DNA of 64,000 bases from Euonymus europaeus (GCA_963580455.1 OY756972.1:3239001-3303000), one strand, 5' to 3'; positions 1 through 11,410 are shown, counted from the first letter of the stretch. The notes: generated by a model from the letters alone, not told the origin. Numbers and translations are program-made.

Positions 1-1740
1 TTAGAAAGGTAACTTGGGTACTCTCCATTATTAGGGTGTGTTTTGTAATTAGTATGGTGTGTAACATAAGAAATAATGTATGTGGTAATCTCTGAAAAGA
101 AAAACATATTGGAGTGCCATCTCTTACACTGCCTCTTCGTCCTTCTTACACTGCCTCTTCTTCATTGTCTTATTTCTTCTTCAATCTCTCTGTTAAGTCC
201 TTCTATTTCTACAGATATCATAAAATTTTAAACTAACAATAATCATAACAAGTAACAAATATTTGAAAAACGATAATATAAACTAGAGAAACAAATTCAT
301 TTCATTTCACGATGTTTATACTAAAATAACCATCCGCCAGAAACATTCACTATAACATTAATATGAGAATCTTTATATACTTTTATTTGTCAATTTGATT
401 TTGCTATAATCAATGTAAAATTAAGCATTTTTTCAATAAATAATCCTAAAAAAAGTTTCGGGGGTCCATCTCTAGGCCCGCCACCCCCGCCCCCTGGCTC
501 CGCTCCTGCACGCCCTCATACTTTCTCATATACATTGAAATAACATGTCATGCATGCACAATGGCAGACAACCCCGATAAATGTTGGCAACAACAGGGGA
601 GAGAAGAATCAAGCAAAATGGAAGCCGAAGAAATACAGAAACACCCTACCATATTAATTTTCTGTTGAATTAACAAGATGCCTTTTCCAAAGTTATTTCA
701 TCCTTATGCCTCTTTCCTCACAATACTTTCATTTAATAAAGAAGAAAATCCCCAATCGCTGGAAAAAGGCTTTGATGAAAATGGAACCTCTAGAGCATTT
801 GTTGCCACATTAAGTGAACCAGAGCAAGATCTCAGTAAATAAATAAATAAATTTATCCCCGCTTAACATGAACCAGCAATATCATATTCATCTATCACTG
901 TTTACACCCAATTAAATAACCTTACCATAGCAAGGGGAGACAAAATATAGTCAGTTAAACAATAGCTTGACCATCTAACCACAAAATAAAACATCACACA
1001 ATTCAATCATTGTCAAAGATTGAATCATCTAACTTGCCTGGATGTTAGCACATTGAAAAGATCTTATATAACTTTTAAGATCATCCGACTCTTAGCAAAT
1101 AGAAGCAATTCACGAATGCCCACGAGATAGAGCCAAGAGAAACAATTAATACACATCAAGTTCGTTTATTCATGAGTTACAAAGGAAGTGCAATCAACAT
1201 TCTATCAAAACATAATGACAATACATGCTTCCAAGCTTACCAAATTAATACCCAAAATTTAAAGCAACCATTGATTGCTCGGCACATCAAGCTTGGGCTT
1301 TATACTCATTAGTTGGATTTTAGCAGAACTGTTTCTTTAAAAAAAATAACATTGATGTGTCATGTATTCAGGAGACCCCCACATTTAAAACAACCATTTA
1401 TTGCTTGACACATCAAGCTTCGGCTTTATTGGGCACTCATTAGTTGGGCCTTTTTAGCAAACTGTTTAATTAAAGCACAGAAAATTGCAAGCAGCAACCC
1501 AGAGAGTCAGAGACATCCAACTTTCACCACTAGAATTTCACCTTTGAACATAAAAATCACAATATATCTGGAAAAAAAGAGAGAATGCCACACAACGGCT
1601 ATCAAATCAAAAGGACAATTTATAATCAGAGAGTATCACTATGGGCGACAAAATCGAAAACCCAAACATCTGGATCAAAATAAAACCAAATCGGGCAACA
1701 AACAGAAGCCCTCAAAAAGCGAGATCAACGAGGTACTGAC
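1..1740. other. Non-coding stretch, possible SKP1 intron
   Basis: No gene is visible on either strand. If the SKP1 exon at 1741-2040 is functional, this stretch would be part of its first intron or 3' region. I looked for the conserved SKP1 C-terminal exon (ending in an NQWAFE-type motif) on the minus strand and did not find it. The stretch holds a diverged direct duplication at about 1254-1340 and 1378-1472, and a short GC-rich island near 465-515 that looks like an old repeat fragment. Confidence 0.5.
1254..1472. repeat. Diverged direct duplication, two units of about 90 bp
   Basis: The segment beginning near 1254 (AAAGCAACCATTGATTGCT, then CACATCAAGCTTGGGCTTTA and ACTCATTAGTTGG) recurs with changes near 1378. 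The offset is about 124 bp. Function unknown. Confidence 0.5.
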
Positions 1741-2040
1741 CAGAATGAGATCGAAGAGGGTGGCCTGGCCGACTTTGACGAACTCCGCGTCCCAAGTTTT
1801 GAGTTCATCGTCAGCATTCGCGGGGCGGTCTTCAACCTTTGCAGCGTCGACGTGCTTTTTGCAGTACTCAATAACCTTAGAGAGGATCTTGCTGGTGACG
1901 TTGGGAAGCGGGATCCCGTTATCGGCACAATCGTCCTCTATCATGTGCTTAATAGTCTGCGATTCCAAGGCCACGGCCTCGTCGACCTCGAAAGTCTCCC
2001 CATCGGAGCTCTTCAGAGTGATTTTCCGGCTAGTCGACAT
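1741..2040 (-). CDS. SKP1: SKP1-like protein (SCF ubiquitin ligase adaptor), first exon only
   Basis: The exon encodes the first 100 residues of a plant SKP1/ASK protein. SKP1 bridges cullin-1 and F-box proteins in SCF E3 ubiquitin ligases. The N-terminal BTB/POZ-like fold is clear: it starts [19 protein letters not shown], and contains the highly conserved [19 protein letters not shown] and [13 protein letters not shown], then [13 protein letters not shown] and ATLFDLIL. The ATG at 2040-2038 matches the family start. The reading frame runs on after residue 100 into unrelated residues, but a good donor (CTG|GTCAGT) sits exactly where plant SKP1 genes carry their intron. The C-terminal F-box-binding exon (about 55-60 residues) is not found between 1 and 1740, so either the intron is longer than 1.7 kb or the gene is truncated. 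The exon itself shows no damage. Confidence 0.85.
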
Positions 2041-2148
2041 GATTGATTAGAGAAACTGTCTATTATGAACCCTAACCCTAGCAGATAAACACAGGAGAGG
2101 GAGAGAGCGGGTCCGATAATGATTGGACGGGATATCGGTTTATGGGGG

Positions 2149-2149
2149 A

Positions 2150-2187
<38 letters not shown>
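2149..2187. repeat. CA/TA microsatellite
   Basis: A short (CA)n tract is followed by about 13 TA units. It lies roughly 110 bp upstream of the SKP1 start codon, in its presumed promoter or 5' UTR. Confidence 0.85.
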
Positions 2188-2550
2188 TCGACAAAAGTAA
2201 CCTGCGATTCGTGATGGGTAAAAACAACTCGTTGGCAACCTAGATATCCACGTTATTAAAAGGTTTATGAGATCGAATGGCTAAGAAGAGATTGATATTT
2301 TTGGAAATAATTTTTAACGCAAGGGATGAGAATCGTAGTCAATTTTGAGTAGTTCATTTTGAGTACTTCAGTCGCCAACCGAGTTGTTTACCGGTTTGGA
2401 TTGTACACCAAAGTAAAAGACTTTTATGTGCATAGATTTTAGGTAAGTGCTATAAGTTTCCAATTGATGTGGGAGATGATCGACAAATTATTTGCTCCTA
2501 ATTCTTCAATATGTCGATCCACCATCAACTACACCAACTCCTCCTCAGAT

Positions 2551-3962
2551 TCATACGATGTTATGTATTGTTGGAAGGATTTGGGAGACAACAGCCTTAT
2601 AGGCTGCCTCGGTTGGATGAAGATTATCCCAAAATATATACTTTGTAGGATCTGGACATGTAACTGGATTCATAAAGTTGCATACAGGCCCTGCTGTCAT
2701 GCAGCATCCCTTGTCCACAACTTCAAAACCTGAACAAAGAAAGAACATTATGTGAACAATCAATCAAATTCAATCACTTATTGAATTCTGAACAACATAG
2801 TTACCATAATTCTGTGGATTATGGCTCATGTTGTCGAGAGCAGTGTAGATATCGATATAGACAAACTTCGCACCGGGGAGGGTAATGTTGAGGTTTCCTA
2901 GTGCAGATTTCAGCTTGTCATTGAACAATTGTGCTGCGTAATTTGCAAAAACGTTGCAACCTCCTTCCATCTGTCCGCCTAGTGTTCTCCCCCACGGTAG
3001 GCATCCAAATGGTAATGTACTAAAGAAAGCAATTCTCCGCACTCCTTTATCATATAAACCCTGCAAAAAAAATCAATTAATTTTAAATTTAGGATTAATA
3101 ATCGCTAACCACCTTGTCCATCCTTGATTTTTCAAACTTAGAGAAAATGTGTCTACCTTGGTGAATTGTGAAGCCCACACTGCCATTTGGTCAGTGTAGG
3201 TAAATAAGTTGTTGAACTGAAATGATTGACCAGGCAAGGAAAACTGGAAGTCATTATTGCCTGCTGATACAAGAGCTAGGCTGTTTGATATAATTTGGTT
3301 TGCTCTGTCTTCTCCAACAATCCCTTTTAACCTTACCTCATATTGCTTGAACTCATCTAATTGTGCCTCAATTGATGGAATTGACTTCATAAAAAACCCA
3401 AAAAAAAAAGAATCAAAATCATGGAATATTGTGTTGATTAATGGAAACTGTAACCAAATACAAACTATATATATATACCTGCAAGGCAGCAGTACGAGGA
3501 TCAAGTCCACTGCCACCTGAAGCAAACCCTACCCCTGTCAACAGATCTTTATCTTGCAGTCCAGGATCATCCGATGCTGGCTCAGTATCTTTCACTCCCA
3601 AAGCTTCAGCTGAAGATCAAGTATATATGCAATTAAAGACATAAATATCTGTGTATAAAATGAAGTGTGTGTGTCATTCATTTTGTACCAATCAAGTCAG
3701 AGGGGACTTTTCCATTGCACCATCTTCCAGTAGCTACTCCTCCAGGGAAATTTTTTCCATAAGGAGGGAAATTGCATTTTGAAGAAGTAGCAAGGAAGTT
3801 GTTGGTGCCTGTATCAAGAATTGAATCTCCAAATGTGTATATGGCAGAAACTGAACTATTACCACCTTCTGCTATAGTACTAGTGCGACAGATATAAAAC
3901 ACAACATAAAGTGTAAACAAAAATTGTGATGACAAGACATCTAGCTGTTTTTTAAACTCCAT
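2551..3962 (-). CDS. GDSL esterase/lipase, EXL-like (cluster gene 1)
   Basis: Five exons join in frame: 3689-3962, 3479-3609, 3157-3384, 2805-3060 and 2551-2729, giving 355 aa. All introns are GT-AG. The product is a secreted SGNH/GDSL hydrolase of the plant EXL (extracellular lipase) type, which hydrolyses acyl esters outside the cell. An N-terminal hydrophobic segment (LDVLSSQFLFTLYVVFYI) serves as signal peptide. Block I reads FGDSILDTGTNN and holds the nucleophilic Ser. Next come NFPPYGKNFPGG and GRWCNGKVPSDLIG, then GVGFASGGSGLDP. Block III is SAGNNDF, with the usual Asn. Block V is FWDNLHPTEAAY, with the catalytic Asp and His. It shares exon phases with the genes at 12.0-13.7 and 17.0-19.2 kb; exon 2 is exactly 131 bp in all three. 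No break is seen. The substrate cannot be inferred. Confidence 0.88.
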
Positions 3963-5319
3963 CTTTTAATCTCCAGTACTGATCGATGTTAACTGTAAGT
4001 ATTACTTGTGTGAGATTTGGATTGGCGAGTATGTTGTGTGTGTGCGCGTGTGTATATGTATACTAATTATCCACACGGTGACACGAAATGCATCTTTATG
4101 TTTAGGAAAGATAATTAGGTTTATTACATTTAAAACACTTCCATCAAAACAGTGCTTTACAAAGTAATGTTCGTGCATGTTTATCTATTTGAGTCATATT
4201 TGGTCTTATTCAGTTATATCTATGCACAGGAAGTTGTTTATATACTTAATGTGGAAACCAGAAGATATAAATACATATACTGATATAGAAAAGTATCTTG
4301 GTTGGAATTTCAAATAATTTTTAATTACCATTTTGAGGACAAAGATTTTTTGTTTTCTTTTCCCCATTTGAGAGATTGCCAGAATCCCAAAAGATAACAT
4401 TCAAGGAATGTGGACATGCAAATGCACTATAAAGCTCCTAATTCAAGATTCTAATAAAATCATTTAAAAGATATGAATTTCTTGGATAATGCTTGTGTTC
4501 TTGTTTTCCAACTGAGAGATTCCCAAGAATCACAAAAGATATATTTGTATGCATCTGCATTGAACTTGGTTGAATAAATTCAAGATTCTTCTGTGTACAG
4601 AAAGGCTAAGATGAAACATGCTACTGATCCAAACAAGCAAAAAATAATAAGACGAGTAAATCAAGAATCAAGAATCTTAAAATAAACATGGTATAAATTG
4701 TCAAATTTAATGTAATGGTACTGCTAGTTTCGCAAACGTGACAATATTTAAATTCTAAGGCTTCTAACATTCCACAAGACCAGAAATTGAAGACACTAAC
4801 CTAACAATTATATTCCTCTAAAGATTCTAATTTGAACTTAACACAATGAAAAATCATTCAAATGCTATGTATTTTTCAGAGGAATTTGTATGCTTTTTTC
4901 TTTCTTTCTTTCTGAGGGATGGCCGGAATCCCAAAACACATACTCTGATACAATGGGGATGTAAACGGACTCAAATATCAGGATGTATGCAAATATAGCC
5001 ATAAATTGGAATCAATCTTCCATATGAAAACGTTGTTAAAAGAAAATTAGAGAATGAAAAAACTTTTTGGTATTTATTTTGGTGAGAAACTGACACTTTA
5101 CAAGACATGCACTATGTTAACAATAGTGCTGGGACAGAAGTTAACAACTGTTCTTGGACAGAAGTGCAAGCTTATGAGTACATGTATTCTGTATTTTAAG
5201 GACCTAGGTGGGTGAACAAGGCCTCACCAAACTAAAATTTTAGAACTACCACATGTGAAATCAGAGAATATTAACCACTTGATCGTGGTTCGAGGCTAAT
5301 TTTAAGTAATTCAGATGCA
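3963..5319. other. Intergenic region upstream of GDSL gene 1
   Basis: AT-rich DNA without a convincing gene. It should contain the promoter of the minus-strand gene starting at 3962; a GT/GC-rich simple repeat lies at about 4033-4053. Most of the rest is a set of diverged repeats, listed separately. Confidence 0.5.
4315..4990. repeat. Three diverged copies of a ~130-bp unit upstream of a GDSL gene
   Basis: A motif of the form GAGAGATTGCCAGAATCCCA, followed by AAAGATA and a TATGCA/ATGCAAA block, occurs near 4368, 4515 and 4913, with related flanks. The copies are strongly diverged. They could be promoter duplications left by the gene cluster or an old element. Confidence 0.45.
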
Positions 5320-6835
5320 TCAAGAAGAAAGGTCGGCAGAGAATAATTTGTAAACATACTTTTGCAGGATCCGAGAGATGAGGATCTTGTATACTTCCCA
5401 GTAGGATGAGCACTGTGCCAAAATAAATAATCACATGTATCCATATAAGTGGCTGGACTCAATTTGTTACATAAAATTGAGGTCTCTATCGTCTCTTTAC
5501 CATAGCAACCCTTGTCCACCACAGAAAATCCCTGTAATAATAAAATACAGCATCAGATATAAGCACATAATAAACTCATGTAGAGGAGTATCATTCGCTG
5601 TGAACAAAATCTTTACCATATTCTTCCGGGTTTTGTATGAGATCGAGTAACGGATTATAGATGTCCATAAAAAATATCCTGGCTTGGGGAAGGTGGCGAT
5701 TAAGATGGTCTAGCTCAGCCGATATCTTGGTGTTCAGAAACCGTGCATCTTTTTTGTGAACTAGTGATTATCGGAGCATTTTCTCTGAATCCCTCCCGCT
5801 ATGGTTCTTATTCCCAGTAGCCAGCCTACTACCATTGTGCTTAGAACTCCAAATCTTTTGTGCCAAGAGTCCATAAAGATACTTTGTAATAAAAACATGT
5901 AAGAGAGATCAAGATGTTAACTAATTAGTGAAATTGTAAATTGTGTCGGCTTTAATTTATTAAGCATCATATAGAACTACTCAAACAAAAAAAAATGACA
6001 GATTATGAGAGCATAGACCTTCAGAAAGGAAGAAGCCTGACCAACCAAAATAGTGTCATATGATGGAATTACTTCACCAGTGTATGCAATGTCATTGTTT
6101 CCAACTGACAATAGGTACAGACTAAAGTTAAGAACGTATTTCGTTCTCTCTTCACCAATAAGTCTTCTCAGCTTCAGTATGTGATACTTGAAGAGTTCTA
6201 TTTGATTCGGCATCGACAGTGATAACTGTGTTTCAATCAATTTGTTTACAGGAGTGAATACAAACAAAATCTATCATCATCATAATCAATAATTAACGCC
6301 TTATGACGCGAGATCATATCCTGTGCCACCAGAAGCAAAGTTCACTCCTGTACACAAATCTTAAGGTTGCAAATTTGGGGAGAGATAAGGTGGTAAGAGC
6401 ATTTGATCCCCAATTCTTCAGCTGTAAACAAAGTGGACTTACTAAATTTGTTTGAAAAAAATTATCTCCTCATAGTCATATGTGGGTATAATTCAAAATG
6501 GAAATTCACTTAAGGAGATACCAATTTGTTGGTCGGTTTTAACAGGGCAGCCAGCATAAAATGCAGGGCATGTTTATACGTCAAAGGCCATTTGCCAATA
6601 GGAATAAGTTTATTTTTCTTTGCAATCTCATAGGTACACAAACACTCTCACACACACACACATATATGTATATACAACTAATACAATAGTCAGAGAGAGA
6701 GAGAGAGAACCTTCCAGTTGAAAGTCCTCCCATGAAATCTCTCCCTTAAGGAGAGAAATTGCACTTACCTATAGTCGGCAGGTAGTTATTGGTCCCTGTA
6801 TCAACTGTGGAATCTCCAAACGCAAAAATCTGAGC
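5320..6835 (-). pseudogene. GDSL esterase/lipase pseudogene (cluster copy)
   Basis: All five exon regions of an EXL-like lipase can be traced in order, but the reading frame is destroyed. Exon 1 remnant (about 6700-6835) reads [19 protein letters not shown], then CNFSP, a TAA stop at 6748-6746, then GRDFMGGLSTGR. The signal-peptide part is missing. Exon 2 remnant (about 6300-6422) has AEELGIK, then a frameshift, then a stop before [16 protein letters not shown]. Exon 3 (about 6020-6225) is still open and carries LSVGNNDIAYTGE. Exon 4 (about 5625-5885) contains frameshifts, but AELDHLNRHLPQA and FFMDIYNPLLDLIQNPEEYG are readable. Exon 5 (about 5330-5522) has VVDKGCYG and FWHSAHPTG, then shifts frame before VYKILISRILQKY. 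It lies between intact cluster members, so it is most simply a dead tandem duplicate. Confidence 0.85.
6643..6709. repeat. Microsatellites (CA)n and (GA)n
   Basis: A run of ACAC units and a run of GAGA units lie in the degenerate first exon/intron of the GDSL pseudogene, separated by about 30 bp of AT-rich DNA. Confidence 0.8.
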
Positions 6836-7045
6836 CTCTTGTAGCTTTATAAAGTTTAATTTAGGGTACATGTTCTTGTGTTCATACTAAAAGTCTCTCC
6901 CAAGTTCATTGTTTCTTGGATTTTGCAAAGCCGAGTAATGAGGTACATTTTTTAAAATTCAATTCCAAGCTTGCATATTGAATTATTGATTTCATATTCC
7001 ATACTTCAAATTTGAATTAATCAAAAAGTATTTTTATTGTTTCAG

Positions 7046-8626
7046 GTTTATCTATGTGCCTTCTCCACATACGAAAGAGGTTCTCACGGATGCTCTTTTA
7101 GATTGCTTGTTGGAGTGGAATATTGACCGAAAATTATCTACGATTACAGTGGATAATTGTAGCACAAATGATGCCATGGTTCGAATCCTTTCAGATAAGC
7201 TACAAAAGAGTTCTCTTATGTTGCGTGGGTCCTTATTACATATGCGGTGTGCGGCGCATATCCTCAATCTGATTGTTCAAGATGGATTGTCTGTAATCAA
7301 GGAAGCAGTTGAAAAAATTCGTGATAGTGTGGTGTTTTGGACAGCATCGACAAAGAGGAGACAAAAATTTACAGAAACAGCACGGCAGCTGCAAATGAGT
7401 ACAGATAAAGAATTGGTTCTTGATTGTAAGACCCGTTGGAACTCTATTTATATGATGTTGGCTACTGCTATAATTTACAAGGATGTTTTCTTCCGCTTAA
7501 AACAACGTGATTCTTCCTATGATTGCATGCCAAGTGAAGAAGAATGGGAGGTTGCAAAAGATATTTGCGATAAATTGAAGTTGTTCTTCAACATCACAAA
7601 GATGTTCTCAGGTAATTGATTCATGAACTACTTTGTAGTTTCTACATTATCTGGTGTTTGAATTCTAATATTTGACTAGAAAATAGTAAATGCAATTTAT
7701 TTGTATTGTTTTCACTTCTCAGGTACCAAATATCCTACAGCTAATATTTATTTTCCTAAAGTTTGTGAGATTAAGATATCTTTGGGGGAGTGGTGTTTGA
7801 GTCATAATCCTATGATTAAAGATATGGCATTTCAGATGTTCCAAAAGTTTAATAGTTATTGGAATATCATAAATGGAATCATGGGTGTGGCAACTGTCCT
7901 AGACCCTCGATATAAGTTGATGTTGTTGGAATTTTACTTTCCTACCATTTATGGTGATCAAGAGACAGATTTTCAAATTAAGAGGGTCAAGGGAATTTGT
8001 GAGGATTTGATGCATCAATACAGTTCTCAAAATGTGGACAAAAATGACCACATCTTTTCACACTCAACACATGAGGAACAAAATGTGGGAGACACAGACA
8101 CTCTAGTGTGCTTTGATCAATTTGTAAACAGTAGAAAGAAAGGTTCAATTGGAAATGTGAAGTTGGAGTTGGACCACTATCTTGAGGATGATGTATTGCC
8201 TCGGACTAATGATTTTGACATCCTTAATTGGTGGAAAGCTAACGGACCTAAGTATCCCACTTTGCAACGTATTGCAAAGGATATTCTAGCTATTCCAGTG
8301 TCAACAGTTGCTTCAGAGTCTGCTTTCAGCACCAGTGGTCGATTGTTGAGTCCACACCGCAGTAAACTTCACTCAAAGACGGTAGAGGCGTTGATGTGTT
8401 CTCAAAATTGGCTATGGAATGAAATTTCTACTACCAATGGAGGTATGTAAAAATAATATACATTCGTTACATTTATTTAATTGACCTTTAACATGTTAGT
8501 AATATGTTTTTATTGGTAGGTTCTTCTACAAAAATAGGTGCAAGTGACCGCATCATCATTGAAAATATTCTAGAGGACATTGATGATGAAGAAGGAGAAG
8601 AATGTGATGTAACACTTCTTGGATAA
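7046..8626 (+). CDS. hAT transposase, RICESLEEPER-type, 5'-truncated
   Basis: Three exons (7046-7611, 7723-8442, 8520-8626) join in frame to about 464 residues of an Ac/hAT-family transposase of the plant RICESLEEPER group. The first begins after a TTTCAG acceptor with FIYVPSPHTKEVL and continues through DWNIDRKLSTI-like and DNCSTNDAM motifs and LRGSLLHMRCAAHILNLIVQ, the RNase-H-like core. Further on comes TRWNSIYMMLATA. Exon 2 carries MGVATVLDPRYKL and the hAT C-terminal dimerisation region (FDILNWWKANGPKYPTLQRI, then VSTVASESAFSTSGR). Exon 3 ends in an acidic tail and TAA. The upstream exon(s) with the BED zinc finger and first part of the catalytic core are absent; the 200 bp before 7046 are AT-rich and non-coding. 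The remaining frame is undamaged, but the protein would lack DNA binding. It is probably a dead transposon rather than a domesticated gene. Confidence 0.82.
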
Positions 8627-9640
8627 TGGTAACTCTCAATGTCTCATATGCCCCATTTTTTTGTTTAAAGCTAGTTGATTTTTACTAAGATAAAAATTGG
8701 TTTGATACTTTGATCTGTTTTCGTTCATCTTGGACTCTTGAATTGTTCCTATTTAGCTGCTGGTTTTATTTCTCCTATTTAGCTGCTGGTTTTTGCATTG
8801 TTCTGCATGTTTTTTGTGGAGATGGGCTTGCTGCCCTCGTTGTTATAAGTCCTCTAGGCTAGTCAGTGCTTTTTTATGGGTTATTATCTGCTTTCTGCTT
8901 TTTAGAAGGGCTAGCAGATGAGGTAAGAAAGAGTACAGCCCTTCGTTATATCCTTAGCTTTCTTTTGACTGCTTTACTTAGACTTGAACATGGAAATCTA
9001 GCTGATATTTATGTTCTTGCTGTTGTTGAGTCTATTGAATTTTATTTTTAAATGATTTAAGTAAGAAAGATCCCACGTCCCATTTCATTTGTGGGAGAAA
9101 TAATGCTAGCTCCAGGTCTTGGATTTGGCATTTACGTACTGCAGCTAGTGCTAGTCTTGCCATCTCCTCCTTCCCATGCCGTGGATAAGTTTCATCTTTA
9201 TTCCTTAAGTAGAGTGGCAAGACGGTTTTTGGTTTTTGCTTCCAGCTTTGTTATTCTCTTCACTAAGGGGTTGCTAATTGCTATTCTAAGTTTTTTTGCT
9301 TTGTGGTGGTGATTTTCATTTAATTTTGGTTGTTGTATGTTACACTGCAGGGGCTGTGAAGTGTGAAGGACAGAAGGAGACTCTGAAGTGTGAAGGACCA
9401 TTTCATTCTATGTCACCACATTGCAAAAGTTCAGAACCATTTCATTATGTCTTAAGTTTGCAGATTGATTACTCTTAACTCTTAAGCTTGTACTATTATT
9501 TATTATTTGATGTCTTTTAAAAACTCATTATCGGGTGCAAGACCATTTTATTTCATTATATTTCTTAAGTTTGCAGATTGATTACCCTTAAACTTGCATT
9601 GTTATTTATTATTTGATACTTTTTTAAAAAATGATTATCG
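8627..9640. other. Non-coding 3' part of the hAT element
   Basis: There is no coding sequence. The stretch contains a CTGCTGGTTTT-type short duplication near 8758-8790 and, at its end, a 107-113-bp direct duplication listed separately. Small open frames here have no recognisable motif. Confidence 0.5.
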
Positions 9641-9641
9641 G
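9434..9641. repeat. Direct duplication, period 107-113 bp, inside the hAT 3' region
   Basis: The segment with ACCATTTCATTAT, CTTAAGTTTGCAGATTGATTA, TATTTATTATTTGAT and ATTATCGG at 9434-9535 recurs at 9541-9641 with small indels. It borders the GC-rich subterminal block of the hAT element. Confidence 0.75.
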
Positions 9642-9804
9642 ATCGAGGCCCCGCAGATCGGGCGGATCAAGTGCGGGGCGGTCGCGGATCAAACAAATCT
9701 GCCCCGCATGTCGGGGCGGGGCAGATCGGGGCAAAGCATTTAACGTTCGGGGCGGTACCGGGGCACCCATGATCCGTGACCGATCCGCCCCGTTGCCATC
9801 CCTA

Positions 9805-10705
9805 ATTGAAAGCAACTAAGCAATCCAGAAATAGATACAGTATAAGGGTCTCAATCCTCCACTTTTTCTTCTGCTTTTGACCTAGTCTATTAATGAGAAA
9901 TTTTATGCATAGTTCATGAAAATAAGCATATAATAACTGCAGGTGATATGCACCAAGTCACAAACATTGAATATGAATGCATAATAAACAAACATCTAAA
10001 TTCTAACACCAACTTGAGGCAAATCAACAAGGAAGCATCTCGTATATTCAAGCGAGCATATCATCGAACACTTTGAATGAAGCTCAATGACAATCAAAAA
10101 TTAAAGAGATCACAGTTCAAATATATAACCCAACAAGTGTTCAAGCTTCATAGTGATACGCAAGGAACTCACTGAGAGCTTAACGATAAACTAACTACCA
10201 GCATATCAGATCCACAATAATATAAGTCACGACATAATACGAGTGAACAAGGTAAAAGCTATTTAAGGCAACCACCTGCACTTGTGCCGAAGCAACATGA
10301 ACCACTGATAGCTGCAAAACCCCAAACTTCCTTCCATCGATATGACGCTGTAGAATAAGCGCACCAAAATCGAACCGAGTAAACAACAATAATTGAAAAT
10401 AGATACCGAATATCTCTCAACTCTCAACTCCAATCCAGTAGAGAGGCACCACTATTCTCTGAACAAGACTCCCGCTTCCTAAACTGAAATTTGCAGAAAT
10501 TATTGCAAAATTGGATTTATGGGCTCGATTTCGTCGATCTTGCGTCTTTAAAGTCGTTTCTTGGGCTTCTTAGTTCTTACCATTAGGCCCATTATGGCAA
10601 TTTTAGTTCGGGATTGAATTTGAAGGAGTCTCAATGTCTCATTGCCAATGGGCCTACTCTTTCTAATTTAGGCTTTTGTCTCGGCCCAAGCTTATTCTTG
10701 TTGCA
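9805..10705. other. Intergenic, no gene recognised
   Basis: The stretch between the hAT terminus and the next element shows no supported gene. The minus strand from about 10500 to 10260 has modest GC content and a 64-codon open frame (10195-10389), but no known motif. It could be a gene relic or a non-coding transcript, and I do not call it. Confidence 0.4.
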
Positions 10706-11410
10706 TTAATCATGGTGAGTGATATTGGCACCCCACTTTTATCCAGTGACACTCCACCCTCCATAAAAAATATATTGTTTTGCTTCATCCCTCATTCTCT
10801 CCCTCTCTCTCTTACTAGCTGCCACTACCAGTTGCCACCACCAAATCTTTGTTGTCCGGCCTCCGTTTGAGGCAAACCACTTACCAAATTGAAGCCTTCG
10901 ACGATACCGGCAAAGCCTAGGAAACCACGACCTTCTATGATGGACGAATCGGTCGGGATTTTCATTGAAAGTTTCGGTTTTCACATATTTGAAGCTCCGA
11001 TCTGGCTAACTCCAGCCTCCGTTTGAGGTGAGCCACCTACAAAAATGAAGCCCTCGACGACGCCAACAAAGGTCAGGCAACCACAACCTCCAAACGGTGG
11101 ATGGATCGACCGGAATCTTCATCGAAAGTTTCGATTTTTTGCATATTTGGAGCTTCGATCCGACCAACTCCTGTTGAGGCGAGCCATCTATCAAATCGAA
11201 GCCCTTCGACGATGCCAACAAAGCCCAGGCAACCACAACCTCCGATGGTGGACGGATCTACCGGAATCTTCACCGAAAGTTTTGATTTTTTGCATATTTG
11301 GGGTGTAACCGGAGATGTTGCAGGATTTTTTGTTATTTTTATTGAGATTTTTGTGAAAATAGGGTGACACTAGAAAAAAGTGGAGTGTCAATAGCACTCA
11401 CCTTAATCAT
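10706..11410. mobile_element. Non-autonomous inverted-repeat DNA transposon with 8-bp TSD
   Basis: The element occupies 10714-11402 (689 bp) and is flanked by the exact 8-bp direct repeat TTAATCAT at 10706-10713 and 11403-11410. Its ends are inverted repeats of about 41 bp: the left starts GGTGAGTGATATTGGCACCC, and the right, read inward, starts GGTGAGTGCTATTGACACTC, with about 7 mismatches. No transposase is encoded. An 8-bp duplication fits hAT or a short MULE-type duplication; terminal sequence alone does not settle the superfamily. The interior is made of three diverged tandem units, listed separately. Confidence 0.8.
10860..11304. repeat. Three tandem units of ~155 bp inside the 689-bp element
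   Basis: Units start near 10860, 11016 and 11168, each with CCTCCGTTTGAGG or CTCCTGTTGAGG. Each continues through GAAGCC(C)TTCGACGA, AGGCAACCACAACCTCC, GGAATCTTCATCGAAAGTTT and TTGCATATTTGGAGC. The units are more GC-rich than their surroundings and keep open frames across the repeats on both strands, without a recognisable protein motif. Confidence 0.8.

Larger units (their letters stand above)
7046..9804 (+). mobile_element. hAT transposon remnant with intact right terminus
   Basis: The transposase exons are followed by about 1 kb of non-coding DNA, a GC-rich block (about 9640-9804) full of GGGGCGG/GATCGGGGC repeats, and a terminus. Read from the right, the terminus begins TAGGGATGGCAACGGGGCGG, which is typical of plant hAT terminal repeats. 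No matching left terminus occurs upstream, so the left end was lost somewhere around 6840-7045, beside the GDSL pseudogene. The 8-bp target duplication cannot be confirmed because only one end exists. Confidence 0.7.

Noticed and set aside
1544..2050. 168-codon plus-strand open frame over the SKP1 exon
   Set aside because: It is the reverse shadow of the SKP1 coding exon and has no motif of its own.
7052..7267. Minus-strand open frame within the hAT transposase
   Set aside because: Shadow of the transposase exon; no independent features.
9624..9819. Two overlapping GC-rich open frames on opposite strands
   Set aside because: They come from the repetitive subterminal block of the hAT element.
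10739..11397. Set of 65-88-codon frames on both strands
   Set aside because: They arise from the three tandem units of the 689-bp element and repeat with the unit; no protein family is evident.
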